The translations under genes and the position numbers were made by a program. 64,000 nucleotides of DNA, taken from assembly GCF_000576425.1 (NCBI RefSeq), contig NZ_KK069991.1, positions 91,417 through 155,416 of the forward strand. The letters run 5' to 3'. Positions 35,399 through 44,280 of this stretch are shown here, one piece after another; the first letter of the stretch is position 1, and every line of letters starts with the position of its first letter. This DNA comes from Brachybacterium phenoliresistens. Lineage in GTDB: Bacteria > Actinomycetota > Actinomycetes > Actinomycetales > Dermabacteraceae. A model generated the notes under the pieces. That model was given only the letters and a program-made list of their open reading frames with translations. It had not been told where the DNA came from and searched no databases.

Positions 35399-36642
35399 CC
35401 ACGCCGCACCGCGCTCGTCTCCGTGGGGGAAGCCCATCGCGGCATCCCGGCCGGGCCGCAACGACCAGCGGTCCGAGTGCCGACTCAGCTTCAGGCGGCC
35501 TGTCCGCCTCGCTGCACCGTGTGGGCCAGCTGCGGATCCCGGAGCTGCTGCTGTTCTTCGCGCTGATCTTCGAGACCTCGTTCGGGCTGCCGCTCCCGGC
35601 CAACTACCTGGTGATCCTCGCGATCCTGGTCCTGGCGATGACGCGCAAGCCGCAGTTCGACCTGGGGCGCATGCAGTTCCTTATCCCTCTCCTGGTGGTC
35701 GGCCTGTTCTACATCGGCATGGTCTCGATGTTCTCCGATCCCACGGAGTTCGCCGCCGACTGGAAACGTCGCATCATCCGGATGATGCTGACTGCCGCCC
35801 TGCTGTTCGTCATGGCGTCCGGACGCATCCACATGCGCTCGGCGCTCACGGGGTTCGGAGCGGGGCTGGCCGTCAATGCGGTGGCCTTCTATGCAGGATT
35901 CGCTCCGGACCACTACGGGGGCGTCCTCTCCGGGTTCTTCGAGGACAAGAACGTCGCGGGTCTCGCCTATGCGGCCGTGGGAGTGCTGATGGTCAGCCTC
36001 AGTAGCCGCCCTGTGCCGCGCGTGCTCCTGTTCCTGGGATTTGGAGTCCTCGTCTATCTCACGGACTCGCGGACTTCCATGACCGCGTACGCCGCAGCCG
36101 CGCTGTGGATGCTGATCGCTCCCCGGCTTCCCCTGCTCGGCCGGTGGCTTCTCGGCGGGCTAATCTGGGTGGCGGTCGTGGTCGCTTCCGAGGACTTCTC
36201 ACGGATCGGCCGTTTCTCCGAGCGAGAAGGCTCCGACCTGCTGAGATCACGGATCGACGCGGCATCCGAGATCAAGGTCGGCCAGGCGGGATTCTTCGGG
36301 AACGGACTCGGCGAGGCCTACGTGTACTTCGATGCCGACAGGAGCACCTGGTACTTCCACAATTCGTACTGGACCACACTCGTCGAGGGCGGCTGGCCCT
36401 GGGCGGTGCTCCTCGTGGGGATGACGGTGGCCATCGGCCTGCGCCCGTTCGCCGGAAAGCTCACGTCCCACGAAGTCATCGCGCAAGCGGCGACCATCGC
36501 CACACTGATCTGCGCGTGGCGACTGGGGGAGGTCTTGTTCACGATGCAGTGGGCGATCATCATGGCGTTCGCGCTGCAGGCACGCCTTGTCGCGGACGGA
36601 GCGATCCGCGAGCAGCAGAGCGGTGTGGGGAGGAAGACGTGA
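35395..36642 (+). CDS. O-antigen ligase/polymerase-like membrane protein (Wzy-type)
   Basis: 415 residues, about ten to eleven membrane helices. The Wzy_C-type features are FFEDKNVAGLAY, DSRTSMTAYAAAALWML and the extracytoplasmic loop WYFHNSYWTTLVEGGW. It probably polymerises lipid-linked repeat units at the outer face of the membrane. GAGGAG lies upstream of the ATG, which overlaps the remnant's stop by 4 bp. The first ~45 residues are Arg/Ser-rich and cytoplasmic. The only polymerase-like gene of the locus. Confidence 0.82.
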   Translation: MTTPHRARLRGGSPSRHPGRAATTSGPSADSASGGLSASLHRVGQLRIPELLLFFALIFETSFGLPLPANYLVILAILVLAMTRKPQFDLGRMQFLIPLLVVGLFYIGMVSMFSDPTEFAADWKRRIIRMMLTAALLFVMASGRIHMRSALTGFGAGLAVNAVAFYAGFAPDHYGGVLSGFFEDKNVAGLAYAAVGVLMVSLSSRPVPRVLLFLGFGVLVYLTDSRTSMTAYAAAALWMLIAPRLPLLGRWLLGGLIWVAVVVASEDFSRIGRFSEREGSDLLRSRIDAASEIKVGQAGFFGNGLGEAYVYFDADRSTWYFHNSYWTTLVEGGWPWAVLLVGMTVAIGLRPFAGKLTSHEVIAQAATIATLICAWRLGEVLFTMQWAIIMAFALQARLVADGAIREQQSGVGRKT

Positions 36643-37688
36643 ACTCCTTCCCGGTCGCGATCGCGGCAAACAACGGTGACATCGGCGGCGGCGAGGTCAT
36701 GCTGCTGAACATCGCCCGCGCCGTCCGCGAGATCGGCCTCGAGCCGTTGGTCCTCGGTCCAGCGGCGCCGGCCGAGCTGGTCGCTGCGGCACGGGACCGA
36801 GGGTTCTCGGTCCAGGAGCTCGAGGCGCGCGACCGGCGCAGCTATATGGCCTCGCTGCGACGGTGGCGCCGTGCTCACCCCCGGTTTCCTCTGTGGTGCA
36901 ACGGCCTGGTGCCCTCGTTCGCCACGGCGGGGATGGGGCCGCGACTGGTGCATCTGCACATCGCACCGCACGGAGCTCATCGCATAGCGGCCGAGGCGGG
37001 GCGGTTCGGGGCGCGAAGGGTGCTCGTGCCCTCTCGGGACATGGCACGGCGCATCCGAGGAAGCGTCGTGCTCGCGAACTGGACGGAGTCTCTTGCGGTT
37101 AGGGACCGACCGCGCAGGAAGAATTCGCTGCGTGTCGGATTCCTCGGCCGCCTGACGCGCGACAAAGGGGTCCATATCCTCGCGGACGCGATCGCGCGAC
37201 TGCGGGACACCGGCTTCGATGCGACGCTCGTCCTCGCGGGGGAGAACCGCTTCGGCTCTGCGGAGGACGACGCGGTGATCGGAAGTTCGCTGGCACGGCT
37301 CGGCCCGGCTGTCGAGGACCTCGGGTGGACCGACAGGCGATCGTTCTTCGACGCCGTCGATCTGGCCGTCTTCCCCTCGGTCTGGGCGGAGCCGTTCGGA
37401 CTGGTGGTCGCTGAGGCCATGGCCGTGGGCTGTCCCTTCGTCATCAGCGATGCCGGGGCGCTTCCCGAAGTCGCCGGTGCGGACCACCCCTGGATCGCAC
37501 GCGCGGGGGATCCCGAGCATCTCGCACAGGTGATCTCCGAGGCGGCCGACGTTCTCGACCACTCCGAGCCCCAGTTGCAGCGCGCGCGCAGTCGATGGGA
37601 ACGTGAGTTCTCCCCTCAGGCCGGCACGGCGCGGGTCCGCGCGCTCCTGCGCACCCTTGACACTCCCGACAACCGAGGTGAGGCATGA
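36639..37688 (+). CDS. Family 4 glycosyltransferase
   Basis: 349 residues from a GTG that overlaps the previous stop by 4 bp, with AGGAAG upstream. N-terminal AANNGDIGGGEVMLLNIARA is a GT4 acceptor-side loop. The donor domain begins LRVGFLGRLTRDKGVHILADAI and carries the EX7E motif in WAEPFGLVVAEAMAVGCPFV. Donor and acceptor unknown. Codon use is visibly less GC3-rich than in the genes before 35.2 kb. Confidence 0.88.
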   Translation: MNSFPVAIAANNGDIGGGEVMLLNIARAVREIGLEPLVLGPAAPAELVAAARDRGFSVQELEARDRRSYMASLRRWRRAHPRFPLWCNGLVPSFATAGMGPRLVHLHIAPHGAHRIAAEAGRFGARRVLVPSRDMARRIRGSVVLANWTESLAVRDRPRRKNSLRVGFLGRLTRDKGVHILADAIARLRDTGFDATLVLAGENRFGSAEDDAVIGSSLARLGPAVEDLGWTDRRSFFDAVDLAVFPSVWAEPFGLVVAEAMAVGCPFVISDAGALPEVAGADHPWIARAGDPEHLAQVISEAADVLDHSEPQLQRARSRWEREFSPQAGTARVRALLRTLDTPDNRGEA

Positions 37689-38527
37689 GCGACTCGGACA
37701 TCTGCATCGTCTCCGGCGCGGACGAGATCCGGCTGCGGTCCTACGTGAACCACCGGATCTTCGCGCACGAGCACCAGCTGGACTACCGGCTCGAGTGCGG
37801 TCTCGACCGAGACATCACCAATCCGTTCTTCTTCAAGTCGGCGATCCTCCGTCGTGTGCTCCCGAAGTACGCATGGATCGCGTGGATCGACGACGACGCA
37901 TTCTTCACCGACTTCGAGAGGGACACGATCGGTGACCAGGTGCGGCAGGCCGAGGAGAGCGGAGAGTTCCTCGTCATCGCCGAGGGACCGCTCGAGCCGA
38001 ACGGATTCTGGTCCAAGATCAACAGCGGAGTCGTGCTGCTGCGTAACGATGCTCGCGGAACGGAGCTTCTCCGACGACTGACCTCGGTTCCGCTCGAGAC
38101 GGTGCGCTCCTGGTGGGACGAGGACCGTGACGGTGTGTTCACCGGCGGAGACCAGGACCAGATGTGGTGGGCGCTCAACGAGTCCGGGCTCTTGCATGAA
38201 GCACGGATCGTCTCCCACCGCGACCTCAACTCCCGCGGCCACTACTACGAATCCTCGCTCACCGACAACGCCGTCATGCACTTCTGCGGGCACCGGGACA
38301 AGGCGCTCGGGATCGCCCGCTTCGCGCAGCGCTTCGGGATCGGTCATGAGCTCGTCCCGGACCACCTTCTGGACCGCTACAGCGTCCGTCGTCGCAGTCC
38401 GATGGGAAGGGCCGAGTTGGCCGCCCGCGCGGCTCGCCAGGAGGCCATCGGACGGGCGAAGCCGTATCTGAAGCCGATCGTGACTGCAGTGCGTGAGCAG
38501 AGAGCACGCCGGAAGGAGGGGATGTGA
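37685..38527 (+). CDS. GT34-like (GMA12/MNN10-type) glycosyltransferase
   Basis: 280 residues. The motif AWIDDDAFFTDF supplies the metal-binding DxD, and KINSGVVLLRNDARGTELL plus GDQDQMWWAL match the galactosyl/mannosyltransferase family 34 pattern. The C-terminus ends HFCGHRDK followed by a basic tail. No signal peptide. ATGA-type overlaps on both sides. This family is rare in actinobacteria compared with GT2 and GT4; the sugar specificity is unknown. Confidence 0.72.
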   Translation: MSDSDICIVSGADEIRLRSYVNHRIFAHEHQLDYRLECGLDRDITNPFFFKSAILRRVLPKYAWIAWIDDDAFFTDFERDTIGDQVRQAEESGEFLVIAEGPLEPNGFWSKINSGVVLLRNDARGTELLRRLTSVPLETVRSWWDEDRDGVFTGGDQDQMWWALNESGLLHEARIVSHRDLNSRGHYYESSLTDNAVMHFCGHRDKALGIARFAQRFGIGHELVPDHLLDRYSVRRRSPMGRAELAARAARQEAIGRAKPYLKPIVTAVREQRARRKEGM

Positions 38528-39474
38528 CCCCCGAGGCCGTGCCTGCCGCGAGCATCATCGTGCCCTCCTACAAGGGAGCGGCACGGCTGCCGCTGCTCCT
38601 CGATCGGCTCGCAGAGCAGGCGCCAGCGAGTCCCCGTTTCGAGGTCATCGTCGTCGTGGACGGGATCGACGACGGATCGGTGGAGATCGTCGAGAGGGAA
38701 GAACGCCTCGACGCGCGCGTGATCCTCTTCCCGACGAACCAGGGCAGGGTCGCAGCCTTGAACGCCGGTTTCGACGCCGCACAGGGCGAGATTCTGATCC
38801 GGTGCGACGATGATCTCCTGCCGGAACCCGACTACGTCGTGGCGCACATCGATGCCCACCGGAGCGGGCCTCGGGGTGTCGTCGGGCTCTACCTCAACCA
38901 GTATGAGCCGACGGCATTCGCGGAGGCATACGGCCGGAGCGCGGACGCAGCATTCCGTCGAGCCGCCTATCAAGCGCCCCCGGACATGACCTGGCGGTAC
39001 TGGGCCGGGAACTGCTCGGTGCCTCGGCAAGTGTGGGAGACCGTGGGGGCTTACGATCCCGACTATCGGCTCTACGGCTGGGAGGACGTGGACTACGGGT
39101 TCCGCATCGCTGCTGCGGGATTCCCTGTCGACCTGGTGCGCGAGCTGGAGACCGGACACCGCGTCGCTGCCGTGACAACCGAGATCCGAGCGCGTCGCGC
39201 TGCGCATTCCTCGGCAGCGCGCCGGATCTTCGAGAGAAAGCACGGCACCGGAGTGCTCCCGTCTGCTGTGCCGTCCTGGTCCGCATGGAATCTCGGTGTC
39301 CGGGTGGTCTCGCACCTCACCACGCTCATCGCACCCCGTCGAGTCGGAGCTGCGATCGACAAGCTTCTGCCGCATGTCCCGCGGAGCATCGGACGCAAGC
39401 TTGTCGCGCTTGCCGTCGAGGGATCAGCGCTCTCTGGGTACCGCCACCCGAATCGCGCGACGGAGGTCTTCTGA
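38524..39474 (+). CDS. Family 2 glycosyltransferase
   Basis: 316 residues from GTG (4-bp overlap with the previous stop). ASIIVPSYKGAARLPLLLDRL and VIVVVDGIDDGS start the GT-A fold; ILIRCDDDLLPEPDYV is the DxD, and YRLYGWEDVDYGFRIAAAG is the ED motif of the catalytic base region. It resembles chondroitin-polymerase-type GT2 enzymes. Soluble, probably peripheral to the membrane. Confidence 0.87.
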   Translation: MTPEAVPAASIIVPSYKGAARLPLLLDRLAEQAPASPRFEVIVVVDGIDDGSVEIVEREERLDARVILFPTNQGRVAALNAGFDAAQGEILIRCDDDLLPEPDYVVAHIDAHRSGPRGVVGLYLNQYEPTAFAEAYGRSADAAFRRAAYQAPPDMTWRYWAGNCSVPRQVWETVGAYDPDYRLYGWEDVDYGFRIAAAGFPVDLVRELETGHRVAAVTTEIRARRAAHSSAARRIFERKHGTGVLPSAVPSWSAWNLGVRVVSHLTTLIAPRRVGAAIDKLLPHVPRSIGRKLVALAVEGSALSGYRHPNRATEVF

Positions 39475-40643
39475 TGCCGCGGATCGCTATCGCCCATGAC
39501 TACCTCACCCAGCGCGGCGGAGCGGAGCGCCTGGTGCTGTCGATCTGCCGGGCATTCCCCGAGGCCGAGATCCACACCCTCTTCTACGAGCCCGACCAGA
39601 CGTATCCCGAGTATCGCGGCCATCGGATCCGCACCAGCGTCCTGAACCGGATCGGGCCGTTCCGCCGCGACCCGCGACTCGCCCTGCCGCTGCTCGCTCC
39701 GGTCGCCTCGCGCATGCGGATCGACGCCGACGTGGTGATCGCGAGCTCGTCCGGATGGGCGCACGCGTTCCCCACTCGGGGACGCCGCATCGTGTACTGC
39801 CACTCGCCGGCCCGCTGGCTCTACCTCCCGCACGATTATCTCGGGCAGGCCGGCAGGCTGGACCCCAAGCGACTGCTGCTGGGTGCACTTACACCCCTGC
39901 TCACGCCGTGGGATCGCCGAGCGGCCCGGCAGGCCGATGCATACCTCGCGAACTCCACGGTGGTGCGGGAGCGGATCCGGAAGGTATATGGCTTCGACGC
40001 CACGACGCTGTTCCCGCCGTTCAGCCCTGATATCGCCGAGGGGGCCCAGGAGCCGATTCCTGCTCTCGCCGGCTGGGCGGGGGCGGACGGCACCGAGGGC
40101 GGGCATCATCTGGTGGTGTCCCGGCTGCAGCCGTACAAGCACGTGGATCGTGTGATCGAAGCCTTCCGGAGCCTTCCCGACCAGCGACTCCTGGTGATCG
40201 GCAGAGGCCCCGAGGGAGAACGCCTGCGTGCTCTCGCCCCGCCGAACGTCATGCTGGTCGAAGGACTCAACGACGCGCAGATGCGGTGGGCCTACGGCAA
40301 TGCCCGCGCCCTCGTCGCTGCCAGCCATGAGGACTTCGGCCTCACTCCGCTCGAAGCGGGAGCGCACGGCGTGCCCACCCTGGCCCTACGTGCAGGCGGC
40401 TACCTCGACACCGTCCTGGAGAACGTGAACGGTGCGTTCTTCGAGGAGCCGACCGCCGCAGCGATCAGGGAATGCGTCGAGCGGGCAGCGGCAAGCACCT
40501 GGGACGCGACAGCGATCCGTGCCCAGGCCGAGACGTTCGCGGAGGACCGATTCATCGACGGTCTTCGCAGCGCGGTGGCAGGCCTCGGGATCGAGCCCAC
40601 ATCGGAGCCGATCTCCGGCCGCGAAGGAGGACGACATGGATGA
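39474..40643 (+). CDS. Family 4 glycosyltransferase (WcaI/WbaZ-like)
   Basis: 389 residues. IAIAHDYLTQRGGAERLVLS is the start signature seen in WbaZ-type mannosyltransferases, followed by YCHSPARWLYLPHDYLG and the donor half LVVSRLQPYKHVDRVIEAF. The EX7E region is HEDFGLTPLEAGAHGVPTLA. It begins on the last base of the previous stop. A mannosyl transfer role would fit the nearby manA, but this is only suggestive. Confidence 0.87.
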   Translation: MPRIAIAHDYLTQRGGAERLVLSICRAFPEAEIHTLFYEPDQTYPEYRGHRIRTSVLNRIGPFRRDPRLALPLLAPVASRMRIDADVVIASSSGWAHAFPTRGRRIVYCHSPARWLYLPHDYLGQAGRLDPKRLLLGALTPLLTPWDRRAARQADAYLANSTVVRERIRKVYGFDATTLFPPFSPDIAEGAQEPIPALAGWAGADGTEGGHHLVVSRLQPYKHVDRVIEAFRSLPDQRLLVIGRGPEGERLRALAPPNVMLVEGLNDAQMRWAYGNARALVAASHEDFGLTPLEAGAHGVPTLALRAGGYLDTVLENVNGAFFEEPTAAAIRECVERAAASTWDATAIRAQAETFAEDRFIDGLRSAVAGLGIEPTSEPISGREGGRHG

Positions 40644-42447
40644 GCGAGATGGCGCGCCGTCCCCGGAGAGGCCGTTGCGCTCCCTCGGGGTCGTGCTCGG
40701 CACGCGCACCAAGACGAAGATCGCGCTGGCCGCCGTCGTCGCCGGCGCCCTCGCACTGCTGGAGACCGCAGCACTGGTCACCGTCCTCCCGCTGGTCGAC
40801 ATCGCGACGGGAGCCCCGCTGGACGAGGGAGTCGTCGGCACGCTGTGGCGTGCGCTCGGATCGCCCGGCCGCGCGGCCTTCGGGCTGATGCTCGTGCTGG
40901 CCGTCGTGCTGCTCTTCATCGTCAAGGACGTGTGCACCATGGCCTTCACGTGGTGGCAGTCGGGGTTCGTGGCCCGGGAGCGGGTCGCCCTGTCGGTGAG
41001 GATCTATCGGCGGATCATGCTCTCCCCGTACGTGGAGTTCCGCAGGCGCTCCTCGGGTGAGGCATTCCGGACGATGACCGCCGCCGTGGGCGAGGTCTTC
41101 CGATCGATGGTCGGCGGCCTCATCACCCTGATCTCGGGCGGCCTGACCGTCCTGGCCATCGTGCTGGCACTGGTGATCACGGCACCGCTGCAGGCGGGGA
41201 TCGCGCTGGCCTACTTCGGTGCCGCCGCTCTCGCGTACAGCCACCTGGTCCGGCCGCGGATGCGGAAGGCCGGGGAGCTCATGATGCAGGGATCCGTCGA
41301 ATCGACGATCGCCGGCCTCCAGGGGCTGAACGGCTTCAAGGAGGCGAAGATCCGCGACTCCTCCGAGTACTTCGTGGAGCGGTTCTCGCGCGGCATCACC
41401 CTCACGGAGCGCGCCTCGCGCGAGGGGAACTTCTACAGCTCGATCACGAAGTACCTGCTCGAGATCGTGTTCGTGGTCGGCGTCGGGATCCTGCTCGCGG
41501 TCAGCTTCGCCACGGGGGCGGAGCAGGACTCGATCGGCTCGCTGGCCCTGTTCGTCGCCGCCGGGTTCCGGCTCCTGCCGAACCTGTCCCAGGTGGTCGG
41601 GGCAGTCAACGGCTTCAAGCTGGGCCAGGAGTCGCTGGCGATCGTGCGGGACGAGCTGCGCGAGGAGCTGCCCCCGCGTCCTGCGGAGATCGCGGGGATG
41701 CGTCTCCCGTTCGAGAAGGAGCTGCAGCTCGAGGACGTCCGATTCCGGTACCCGGGCGCTCGGGAGGACGTCGTACGGGGAGTCGATCTCACGATCCCCT
41801 TCGGCCGATCCATCGCGTTCGTCGGGGGCTCGGGGGCGGGCAAGACCACGCTGGTCGACCTGATCCTCGGTCTGCTGGAGCCCCGGAGCGGGACCATCCG
41901 GGCGGACGGCGTCGACGTGGGGACGGACCTGCGCGCCTGGCAGCGCAACGTCGCCATGGTCGCGCAGGACGTCTTCCTCACCGAGGAGTCCGTGCGGCAG
42001 AACATCCTGTTCGACGTCCCTGCCGAGCAGGCCGACGAGGATCGACTGCAGTCGGCTGTGGAGAAGGCCCAGCTCGCGGACGTGGCCGCACAGCTGCCCG
42101 AGGGACTGGACTCGAGCGCCGGCGAGTGGGGATCCCGGCTCTCCGGCGGCCAGCGCCAGCGGGTCGGCATCGCCCGCGCCCTCTATCTGGCGCCGCGCCT
42201 GCTCGTGCTCGACGAGGCGACCTCCGCCCTGGACAACGACACGGAGCGTCGCATCACCGACACCATCGCCGCGCTGAACGGGGAGGTGACCGTGATCGTG
42301 GTCGCGCACCGGCTCTCCACGGTCAAGGACGTGGACGAGATCGTGTTCCTCAAGGACGGAAGGATCGCCGGTCGCGGGAGCTTCGCCCGGCTCCAGCAGG
42401 AGAACGCGGACTTCGCCCATCTGGTCAAGCTGGGGGACCTGGGCTGA
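40636..42447 (+). CDS. ABC exporter with fused permease and ATPase (PglK/MsbA-like flippase candidate)
   Basis: 603 residues. About six helices in residues 25-330, then an ATPase with Walker A GGSGAGKTT, signature RLSGGQRQRVGIARAL and Walker B LLVLDEATSALDND, and a switch His in VVAHRLSTV. No Wzx-type flippase is present in the window, so this protein is the best candidate for moving lipid-linked oligosaccharide outward. AAGGAGG lies 5 bp upstream; it overlaps the previous gene by 8 bp. Its 3' end overlaps the convergent GT2 gene by 23 bp. It is the last gene of the plus-strand operon. Confidence 0.87.
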   Translation: MDERDGAPSPERPLRSLGVVLGTRTKTKIALAAVVAGALALLETAALVTVLPLVDIATGAPLDEGVVGTLWRALGSPGRAAFGLMLVLAVVLLFIVKDVCTMAFTWWQSGFVARERVALSVRIYRRIMLSPYVEFRRRSSGEAFRTMTAAVGEVFRSMVGGLITLISGGLTVLAIVLALVITAPLQAGIALAYFGAAALAYSHLVRPRMRKAGELMMQGSVESTIAGLQGLNGFKEAKIRDSSEYFVERFSRGITLTERASREGNFYSSITKYLLEIVFVVGVGILLAVSFATGAEQDSIGSLALFVAAGFRLLPNLSQVVGAVNGFKLGQESLAIVRDELREELPPRPAEIAGMRLPFEKELQLEDVRFRYPGAREDVVRGVDLTIPFGRSIAFVGGSGAGKTTLVDLILGLLEPRSGTIRADGVDVGTDLRAWQRNVAMVAQDVFLTEESVRQNILFDVPAEQADEDRLQSAVEKAQLADVAAQLPEGLDSSAGEWGSRLSGGQRQRVGIARALYLAPRLLVLDEATSALDNDTERRITDTIAALNGEVTVIVVAHRLSTVKDVDEIVFLKDGRIAGRGSFARLQQENADFAHLVKLGDLG

Positions 42448-43435
42448 GGGGTGGCTCTGGCCGTTCGTGCAGACCGACCCCGAGGCGGCGTTCGGGAACC
42501 CGCCCCAGGACCCTGTGGCGCAGGGTTCCGAGCCAGAAGCCGAGCACGCCCTGTGCCCGGATGGTGAGCCCGGACAGATCCCTGCGACGCGGCCGCAGGC
42601 ACATGGCGACGGCGGCGGCTCCGAGCCGGACAGTGGAGCTCAGGAGACGCCCACGGCCGACGAACGGTGAGCTGGCGATTCGGTCGTAGCGGACGCACAG
42701 CAGGACGTGCGTGCTGGCAGCACGACGCGCGATCCGCCCTGCCGCAGCCGTGTCCGTGCGGGTCCGGTAGGCGATGCGCATCGCCGGGGAGTCCAGGATC
42801 GGCAGGCCTGCTTCGCGAACCCTTGCGGCGAGGTCGTTGTCCTCGCCGGCAAAAGGCAGGGATTGGTCGAAACCTCCGAGGGAGTAGAAGAGGTCGCGTT
42901 CGATCCCGAAATTGCCGCCCATGATGATGGGGATGGCGGTCCGTGCCTGTGGACGCAATTCTGGGGTTACCCTCCCCCTCGGCTCGATTCGATGTCTCAC
43001 CGCAGCCACATCGGACGGGAAGTCATCATCGAGAACCGGCAGTGCGCTGCCGGAGAAGACGCTGGCCTGATCGAACAGTGCGGATGCGTCTGACAGCCAC
43101 CATGCGGAGACGCAGTCGTCGGCGTCGCAGAACAGGAGTCGCGAGCTGCGGGCCGCGGCGGCGCCGACGTTCCGTGCGTAGGACGCCCCTGCCTCCTCCG
43201 GAGCCGCGATGAGTCGCACCGACTCCGCCCCTGCCGCCAGGAGCGTCCCCCGGAAAGCGTCGACGACCGCGGCCAGCGAGTCGGTCGACCGATTGTCGAC
43301 GACCACGATCTCGAAGGATGGGGCCTCGCGCTGCGTGGAGAGCGCCTCGAGCTGCAGCGCGAGCACCTGAGCTGCCTGATGGCAGGGGATGATCACGCTG
43401 ATGAGCGGCGAAGCTCCCGTGTCGGTACGTCTCAT
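42425..43435 (-). CDS. Family 2 glycosyltransferase
   Basis: 336 residues. LISVIIPCHQAAQVLALQLE, IVVVDNRSTDS, LLFCDADDCVSAWWL (DxD) and GGFDQSLPFAGEDNDLAAR (ED motif) define a GT-A enzyme. The start at 43435 lies on the last base of the upstream gene's stop (TGATG on the minus strand). It is the last gene of a three-gene minus-strand unit convergent with the ABC exporter. Confidence 0.86.
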   Translation of the reverse strand: MRRTDTGASPLISVIIPCHQAAQVLALQLEALSTQREAPSFEIVVVDNRSTDSLAAVVDAFRGTLLAAGAESVRLIAAPEEAGASYARNVGAAAARSSRLLFCDADDCVSAWWLSDASALFDQASVFSGSALPVLDDDFPSDVAAVRHRIEPRGRVTPELRPQARTAIPIIMGGNFGIERDLFYSLGGFDQSLPFAGEDNDLAARVREAGLPILDSPAMRIAYRTRTDTAAAGRIARRAASTHVLLCVRYDRIASSPFVGRGRLLSSTVRLGAAAVAMCLRPRRRDLSGLTIRAQGVLGFWLGTLRHRVLGRVPERRLGVGLHERPEPPLSPGPPA

Positions 43436-44280
43436 CAGGCGGCCCTGGTGTCGAGGCGGATCCACCGGGGATCGAAGAGGTCGTCGACCAGAGAGCCGTC
43501 CCAGGTGCGCTGGTGGTAGGGCGGAGCCACCGCCAGATGAGCGTCGTCCATGCTTCGGGCGAGATGGCTGCCCCAGTAGGAGAACGTGGAGTTCGCGAGA
43601 ATCAGGGTTCTGGACGCAGCGAGCGCCGCCAGATCGTCGAACGGTGTGAGGCGGTGTTCGAGAAACCGTGGCTCATGGGGGAACGAGAGATTCTCGCGGC
43701 ACCAGCTCGGATCGTCGGAGACGATGAGGATGTCCTCGGTTCCGCGTCCGTTCCGGCGGACGGCGTCCAGGGCGCCGTGCACATGATCGGCGATGTCGAT
43801 CGCGAACTCTCTCTGGAACTCCGGAACGCTGTAGTAGTCTCCCCGACGCACATTGATCACGCAGGTGTTCTCGTCGAGGATCTCCCGGGCATGGTCCAGC
43901 CGCCTCGTGAACGACGGGCTCGATGCGAGGAGCCATCGGCAGAATTTCGCGTTCTCCTCCACGGTGAAACTTCGGCCCACATGATGCCGGGTCGCGAAGA
44001 CGCGCCGGTCCAGGAGGCGCACCTGGGCTCGGTCGACCGTCAGGGAGCCGAGCGAAGGGAACTCCAGGATCCAGTCGGGCATGTGCTCCGTCCTGAGCAC
44101 GCGGGCCTGCCTCCCTCGGGTTCGTTCGAGGTAAGCCCATTGCCAGAAGTACAGGATGTTCCCGCCTCGCACTGCTGTCGGGGTGAACTGGACCAACGGG
44201 GCGGAGGGCCGCTCCCGCAGCCGGTCGAGCACGCGGCGGGGGGCAGCCGTGAGAGTGGCGGGGAACCGATCCGGGCTCAT
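43435..44280 (-). CDS. Alpha-1,2-fucosyltransferase-like (GT11) enzyme
   Basis: 281 residues. VINVRRGDYYSVPEF carries the RRGDY donor-binding motif of GT11, and LAALAASRTLILANSTFSYWGSHL matches the second GT11 motif. GT11 enzymes use GDP-fucose. GDP-fucose biosynthesis genes (gmd, fcl) are not in the window; manA at 53415 could feed mannose-6-phosphate to that route. It overlaps its upstream neighbour by 4 bp and its downstream one by 1 bp. Confidence 0.78.
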   Translation of the reverse strand: MSPDRFPATLTAAPRRVLDRLRERPSAPLVQFTPTAVRGGNILYFWQWAYLERTRGRQARVLRTEHMPDWILEFPSLGSLTVDRAQVRLLDRRVFATRHHVGRSFTVEENAKFCRWLLASSPSFTRRLDHAREILDENTCVINVRRGDYYSVPEFQREFAIDIADHVHGALDAVRRNGRGTEDILIVSDDPSWCRENLSFPHEPRFLEHRLTPFDDLAALAASRTLILANSTFSYWGSHLARSMDDAHLAVAPPYHQRTWDGSLVDDLFDPRWIRLDTRAA

